Source: Clostridium sp. CX1 (lineage in GTDB: Bacteria; Bacillota; Clostridia; Clostridiales; Clostridiaceae). From it: 64,000 nt of DNA. A model generated the notes under the pieces. That model made no database searches. It had not been told where the DNA came from and worked only from the letters and a program-made list of their open reading frames with translations. The stretch is from assembly GCF_025398335.1 (NCBI RefSeq), contig NZ_JAODOO010000004.1, positions 62,001 to 126,000 of the forward strand. The letters run 5' to 3'. This document shows positions 59,816-64,000 of this stretch, in pieces. The translations under genes and the position numbers were made by a program. Position 1 is the first letter of the stretch; each line of letters opens with the position of its first letter.

Positions 59816-61171
59816 TTAAGCTAGCATATCTACATTACTATCAACTTCACTTAGGTTATCATTTTCACTTATATCCTCGCCTATGGCTCCTATAGCATTA
59901 GTTCTTCTTCCTTTTTGCTCATTACTGCCATTTTCATTGCTTCCATTACCATCTTTAAAGAAAGTAGTATCTTCATTATAGATATTTAGTGCAAGGTTTT
60001 GGATTTTGATATCATTATTTTGAAGCTTATTGGTTATATCCATTAAATTTGAATTCAATAGGTTGTATGCTTCTTTATTTGCGGCAGTTATTGTAGCCTT
60101 CATGACTCCTGCTTCCACGGTAAGACTTATTACCACTTCCCCTAATTCTTTAGGCATTATCTTAACGGTTAAATCTTTCATACTATTGGTCTGCATAAAT
60201 TTAAGGGTTTTAATTATATCTGTATTAATAGTATTTTTATTGATGACTAATTTCTCAGCTTCTGTTCCATTAAGGTTGTCCACTTTAATGTTGTTAAACT
60301 GAGACATAAAGTTTGTAACCTTTGTTATTTTGTCACTGTTATCAGATAAAAGATTCTTCAGGAAAGTATCATCTCCTTTAGAACTGCTGTTGAATGGTGA
60401 TTCCTCTGAAGCTTTATCTCCCTGTTGAATAGTATTAGTCACTTCATTTTCACTGTATAAATTAAAGTTTTTAGATATAAGCTTTAAATCTGCAGCTCCA
60501 TCCTTTACATCTTTCTCATTTGCCTTCAGCTCATCTAAGCTATTCTTAAGCGCCGCTGATAGCTCTTGTTGTATTTTCATCATTAAATCATCGTTTTTGC
60601 TGCTACTTGATAAAGAAGTTAACGCTTCTTCCCCTGTTACCTTTGAAAACAATCCATCAATAACTTTGTTTTTTAATTGTAACTCATCTATACTAGCTCC
60701 ATACTGATCGATGTTTGAGTTCACTACTCCTTTTATCTGTTCCTCTATTTTCCCCTTTAAACCAGTCATATCTAAGCTGTCAAGGTTAAGATTCATAAAG
60801 GATAGCAGCATACCTATAAGCTTATCTGGTTCTACCATTTTCTTCAAATCTTCTAAGGAGTTTATTTTATCAACTTCTTCTTCAGACATTCCAGATTCTC
60901 TTAACTTTTCCTTTATTTCCTTTGGTACTGGCTTTGAATCAATGTCATCAATTTTCTTGCTGTCAGCAATATTTTTGTCTTTGTAATCCAATCTTTTACT
61001 AGAAGAACTTTCCCATTGTTTAGAATTACTACTTAAATTTTTAACGTTATTTCCATAGGTCATTCTGGTAAATATTCTGTCAAAGGAGTTATCCTCCTTT
61101 TGGGTCTGAGATTTTACTCTTTCACTGCTACTTACTATACTGTTAATATTAATGCTATTATCTATTTTCAC
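59816..61171 (-). CDS. fliK: hook-length control protein FliK
   Basis: A protein of about 451 residues with low-complexity, helix-rich N-terminal and middle parts and a conserved C-terminal hook-length domain (about 315-400) with VKIMPKELGEVVISLTVEAG and QNNDIKIQNLALNI. It measures the hook and switches FlhB specificity. GTG 61171 (MKIDNSININS) is preferred since AAAGGAGGTGAAATA stands directly upstream; the longer frame from TTG 61189 would include that site. Confidence 0.9.
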   Translation of the reverse strand: MKIDNSININSIVSSSERVKSQTQKEDNSFDRIFTRMTYGNNVKNLSSNSKQWESSSSKRLDYKDKNIADSKKIDDIDSKPVPKEIKEKLRESGMSEEEVDKINSLEDLKKMVEPDKLIGMLLSFMNLNLDSLDMTGLKGKIEEQIKGVVNSNIDQYGASIDELQLKNKVIDGLFSKVTGEEALTSLSSSSKNDDLMMKIQQELSAALKNSLDELKANEKDVKDGAADLKLISKNFNLYSENEVTNTIQQGDKASEESPFNSSSKGDDTFLKNLLSDNSDKITKVTNFMSQFNNIKVDNLNGTEAEKLVINKNTINTDIIKTLKFMQTNSMKDLTVKIMPKELGEVVISLTVEAGVMKATITAANKEAYNLLNSNLMDITNKLQNNDIKIQNLALNIYNEDTTFFKDGNGSNENGSNEQKGRRTNAIGAIGEDISENDNLSEVDSNVDMLA

Positions 61172-61248
61172 TATTTCACCTCCTTTCAAGTGTAACTATT
61201 TAAAAATATTTAAATCCAAGTTTATCACTCATTTCTTTATTAAATACT

Positions 61249-61686
61249 TTACTTTTCCTCATGATTTCTTATAAAAGCATATAGTGCAAATTCATCATTC
61301 ATTCTCTGTTCTATTAACTCTTGTTCCTTCATAAACTCTGCTTTTTGTTTTTCCTTTAGAGATTCTACTGTTTTTCTATCAATTTGTTTTTCACTGAGTT
61401 CCTGTCTCCTAGCTTCTAAAGCTTTTTCTTTTCTTTTAAGCTCCTCTGAAGTTTCAGAAATGCTATAGTTTACAGCATTTAGGTAAATGTGTTTTATTTT
61501 TCGCTGTACAGGAGACTCTGAACCAGTAATTTCTCTATATTTATTGTAATTCTCTTTAAGAGCATTAAGCTTTTCTTCTACTTTTAATTTTTCGCTCTGA
61601 GCTTCTTTAAAGTTTCTCTTACTTTCTTCTTCTTTATCTATTCTTATATCGAGAAGCTTTTGAAGTCTAAACTGATATTGTTCCAT
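61249..61686 (-). CDS. fliJ: flagellar export chaperone FliJ
   Basis: A 145-residue protein that is almost entirely a charged two-helix coiled coil, starting YQFRLQKLLDIRIDKEEESK, the standard FliJ start. FliJ acts as the stalk of the FliI ATPase ring and couples it to FlhA. It lies 22 bases after fliI. Confidence 0.9.
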   Translation of the reverse strand: MEQYQFRLQKLLDIRIDKEEESKRNFKEAQSEKLKVEEKLNALKENYNKYREITGSESPVQRKIKHIYLNAVNYSISETSEELKRKEKALEARRQELSEKQIDRKTVESLKEKQKAEFMKEQELIEQRMNDEFALYAFIRNHEEK

Positions 61687-61708
61687 CTTTTAACCTCCAG
61701 TTTTTCAA

Positions 61709-63016
61709 CTACATAAATATAGCCTGCAGCTTCTGAATACTGTCATCAAACTTAGAATGCTCCTTCATGCCCTGTTTCAAATAACTTATTATCTGTTCAT
61801 TGTACTCTATGGAAAGATCAATCTTCTTATTACTACCTCTTACATAAGCACCTATATTTATTAAATCTTCTGAGTTTTTATAGGTAGCCATTAAATCTCT
61901 TGCAAAGGATGCTGCACTTTTATGATTATCATCGGCTATTTCTGACATAAGTCTACTTATACTATTAAGGACATCTATTGCTGGATAATGATTTTTAGCT
62001 GCTAAAGCACGGGATAATACTATGTGACCATCTAGTATACCTCTTACAGCATCTGCAATAGGTTCATTAAAATCATCACCATCAACTAAAACAGTGTAAA
62101 AAGCTGTAATAGAACCTTTATCAGACATACCCGCTCTCTCCATCAGTCTTGGTAGCTTTGCAAAAACGGAAGGGGTATATCCTTTAGTTGCTGGTGGCTC
62201 TCCTATAGCTAGTCCAATTTCCCTTTGGGCCATAGCAAATCTAGTAACTGAGTCCATCATTAAAATTACTTTCTTACCCTTATCTCTAAAATATTCTGCA
62301 ATAGCGGTAGCGGTAAAGGCTCCTTTAAGTCTTACTAATGCTGGTTTATCTGAGGTAGCACAAACGATTATAGACTTTTTCATTCCATCGATGCCTAAAT
62401 CCTTTTCTAGAAAGTCTCTAACCTCTCTTCCTCTTTCTCCAATAAGAGCAATTACGTTAACATCAGCCTCAGCATATCTTGCAATCATACCTAAAGTTGT
62501 ACTTTTACCAACACCACTGCCTGCAAAAATTCCTATTCTTTGCCCTTCTCCACAGGTAATAAAACCATCTATAGCCCGAATGCCTGTAGGTATAATATCT
62601 TTTATTCTCCTTCTCTTCATTGGATCTGGTGGTTCTGTATCTAAAGGATATAATACTCCTGTCAATAATTCCTCTCCATCTAAAGGATTTCCAAGACCAT
62701 CAAGTACCTTGCCAAATAAATCTTCAGAACACCTTACACTCATAGGCTTTCCTTCGGGAACTACTCTGCACCCCGGAGCAATACCAATAAGTTCTCCAAG
62801 GGGCATAAGTATAACATTGTCTTCCCTAAATCCAACTACTTCACAGGTTATAGGATCATTCTTTTCATTATATATAGTACATACTTCTCCAACAAAGGAT
62901 TTTATTCCTTCTACCTCCACGGTAAGTCCTATAACTTTTTTTACAATTCCCTCAGAGTAGATAAAGTTGGCTTCTTCTACTTTTTTATTTAATATATCAA
63001 AGTTTAAATTGATCAT
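61709..63016 (-). CDS. fliI: flagellar export ATPase FliI
   Basis: A 435-residue F1-beta-like ATPase. P-loop GIFAGSGVGKSTTLGMIAR (about 164-182), Walker B KVILMMDSVTRFAMAQREIG (about 246-265), and the family-specific GYTPSVFAKLPRLMERAGM. It energises export together with the proton motive force, in a complex with FliH and FliJ encoded on each side. Confidence 0.97.
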   Translation of the reverse strand: MINLNFDILNKKVEEANFIYSEGIVKKVIGLTVEVEGIKSFVGEVCTIYNEKNDPITCEVVGFREDNVILMPLGELIGIAPGCRVVPEGKPMSVRCSEDLFGKVLDGLGNPLDGEELLTGVLYPLDTEPPDPMKRRRIKDIIPTGIRAIDGFITCGEGQRIGIFAGSGVGKSTTLGMIARYAEADVNVIALIGERGREVRDFLEKDLGIDGMKKSIIVCATSDKPALVRLKGAFTATAIAEYFRDKGKKVILMMDSVTRFAMAQREIGLAIGEPPATKGYTPSVFAKLPRLMERAGMSDKGSITAFYTVLVDGDDFNEPIADAVRGILDGHIVLSRALAAKNHYPAIDVLNSISRLMSEIADDNHKSAASFARDLMATYKNSEDLINIGAYVRGSNKKIDLSIEYNEQIISYLKQGMKEHSKFDDSIQKLQAIFM

Positions 63017-63042
63017 AAAACACCTCTCAATGGTTAGTTATA

Positions 63043-63822
63043 CTACTCCACAGTATTGAATATCTCTCTGATCTTTTCTAGTGCAATATCTACACTAATA
63101 ACAGCCTTACCATTATCTCTCTCTACAATTGCACTTCCCTCTTCTATAGATTCATCCGGTATTATAAATATATCTCCTCTAAAAGGAAGTTGTTCCTTCC
63201 ACAGATCTATTTGTTTTTTAAATTCCTCACAATAAATGGATTTACTTTTTACTATAATAGTCTTAGTGTTTTTTATCTTTGACAAAGCATCAAACACAAT
63301 GCTGTTAAGTCCGTCATTATCCTTTATTTCTCTTTTTAAAATGCTTTCTACACAATTAATTATTAGTTCCTTTATTTCCTTTTCCTTATCAGTTATATAT
63401 TTTTCTTTTTCTGCTATACAGGCTCTTAGTACGTTATCCGCATTGAATTTAATACTGTCACCTTCCTGTATAGCTTTATCTATATTAGCCTGGTAGCCTT
63501 CCTGATAAGCCTTATTGAATCCGTCATTATAGCCCTTTTCACTACCTTCACTGTAGCCTCTTTCATAGGCACTTGCATAGGCTTCCTCTTCAATCTTTTC
63601 CGCCTCAGCATAAGCGGCAGAGAGTATAGCATCTCTTTGTTTTCGAGCGTCTTCCACCATAGTTCTTGCTAAGTTTTCATAACTATCTATAAAGGTTCTC
63701 GCATTAACTTCTCCAAGTTCTTTTTGCTGAACTTCTGTTTTAGTTTCAAAATCTGTAATTATAGATTTCTTACCTTCTTTTACTACGCTGGAATTTTTAA
63801 TAACTCTATACGATGATTGCAT
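63043..63822 (-). CDS. fliH: flagellar export regulator FliH
   Basis: A protein of about 259 residues. After a variable N-terminus comes a glycine-zipper helix with repeated AxxxG/GxxxG steps (SAYERGYSEGSEKGYNDGF, about 85-105) and a coiled-coil and V-type ATPase E-subunit-like C-terminal domain. It regulates FliI. ATG 63822 is chosen for AAGAGGTGG six bases upstream; a longer frame to 63846 lacks a site. It overlaps fliG by 17 bases. Confidence 0.92.
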   Translation of the reverse strand: MQSSYRVIKNSSVVKEGKKSIITDFETKTEVQQKELGEVNARTFIDSYENLARTMVEDARKQRDAILSAAYAEAEKIEEEAYASAYERGYSEGSEKGYNDGFNKAYQEGYQANIDKAIQEGDSIKFNADNVLRACIAEKEKYITDKEKEIKELIINCVESILKREIKDNDGLNSIVFDALSKIKNTKTIIVKSKSIYCEEFKKQIDLWKEQLPFRGDIFIIPDESIEEGSAIVERDNGKAVISVDIALEKIREIFNTVE

Positions 63823-64000
63823 CTTCTCCACCTCTTGATAGTACAATTTCTCCAGCCTCGTCCAATCTTCTTATGACACTGACAATTCTCTGCTGAGATT
63901 TCTCCACATCCATAAGTCTTACTGGACCTAAGAACTCTATATCTTCCTTTAGTGCTGCAGCAGCTCTCTTTGATTGATTTCTGAAAATGCAGTTTGCAAC
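63806..64000 (-). CDS. fliG: flagellar motor switch protein FliG, C-terminal end (cut by window edge)
   Basis: The last 64 codons of fliG: the visible part has ALKEDIEFLGPVRLMDVEKS and RRLDEAGEIVLSRGGED, which match the C-terminal domain of FliG. This domain carries the charged residues that interact with MotA. The TAG stop is at 63806-63808. The rest of the gene lies beyond the window, and upstream genes (fliF, fliE, flgC, flgB) probably follow in the same operon. Confidence 0.92.
   Translation of the reverse strand, partial: VANCIFRNQSKRAAAALKEDIEFLGPVRLMDVEKSQQRIVSVIRRLDEAGEIVLSRGGEDAIIV

Noticed and set aside
62391-62960. A 189-codon plus-strand frame opposite fliI.
   Set aside because: Antisense shadow of a highly conserved ATPase gene, with Ser/Pro-rich low-complexity translation.

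Overview
The window is a chromosomal segment of a low-GC, Gram-positive, endospore-forming, motile anaerobe of the Clostridium type. This rests on the AT-rich sequence, spoVD and a YteA-type sporulation gene, a fused fliR-flhB gene, the mraZ-rsmH-ftsL-spoVD-murE-murF-mraY-ftsW-ftsQ order, an intact PyrR attenuator, and the strong AAGGAGG-type ribosome binding sites. No rRNA, tRNA, insertion sequence, prophage, CRISPR array or restriction/defence island was seen. Almost all genes lie on the minus strand; the exceptions are rqcH, brnQ, a DUF2892 gene, ychF, a small hypothetical gene and the CBS-pyrophosphatase gene.

Layout. 1-5314 (minus): a type IV pilus operon read pilB, pilC, pilA, four minor prepilin-like genes, and a PilM-like gene cut by the window edge. 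5508-7428 (minus): dapF followed by a TolB-like propeller lipoprotein. 7644-9374 (plus): rqcH (ribosome quality control). 9918-11228 (plus): brnQ, with a CodY-like box. 11283-12422: a THUMP methyltransferase. 12651-16197 (minus): lspA and an RluD-type pseudouridine synthase, then pyrR-uraA with their own promoter and PyrR-binding attenuator. 16280-18609: YteA/DksA-like protein, DAHP synthase and MTA/SAH nucleosidase. 18836-34168 (minus): one long division and cell-wall region, mraZ to divIVA, including DUF881/small basic protein genes and sepF but lacking ftsA, ftsZ and murG. 34608-36227 (plus): DUF2892 protein and ychF. 36287-38629 (minus): a Lon-domain protease whose ATPase part looks degenerate. 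39179-42172: a small hypothetical gene and a calcium P-type ATPase. 42568-44208 (plus): CBS-domain Mn pyrophosphatase. 44247-44960: a Met-rich tandem-repeat protein. 45163-64000 (minus): a flagellar operon from fliG (cut by the edge) through fliH, fliI, fliJ, fliK, flgD, flgE, flbD, fliL, fliO, fliP, fliQ, fliR-flhB, flhA, flhF, flhG, a PilZ gene, sigD, a SwrB-like gene, a small membrane gene and two flgF/flgG-type rod genes, ending at a clear terminator at 45062-45093.

The genes form three main machines: a pilus assembly system, the peptidoglycan precursor/divisome set, and the flagellar export and hook apparatus with its sigma factor. MraZ probably autoregulates through three TGGRN repeats on an exact 10-base phase upstream of mraZ. 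PyrR controls pyrR-uraA by attenuation.

No wholly new multi-gene system was found. The best leads are the Walker-less Lon-like protease with an attenuator-like leader, a structured leader with a 25-codon reading frame upstream of the 39179 gene, a perfect hairpin between the Shine-Dalgarno sequence and start codon of mraY, the Met-rich repeat protein, a short flagellar-operon gene that appears to need an ATT start, and a family of nested intergenic palindromes.
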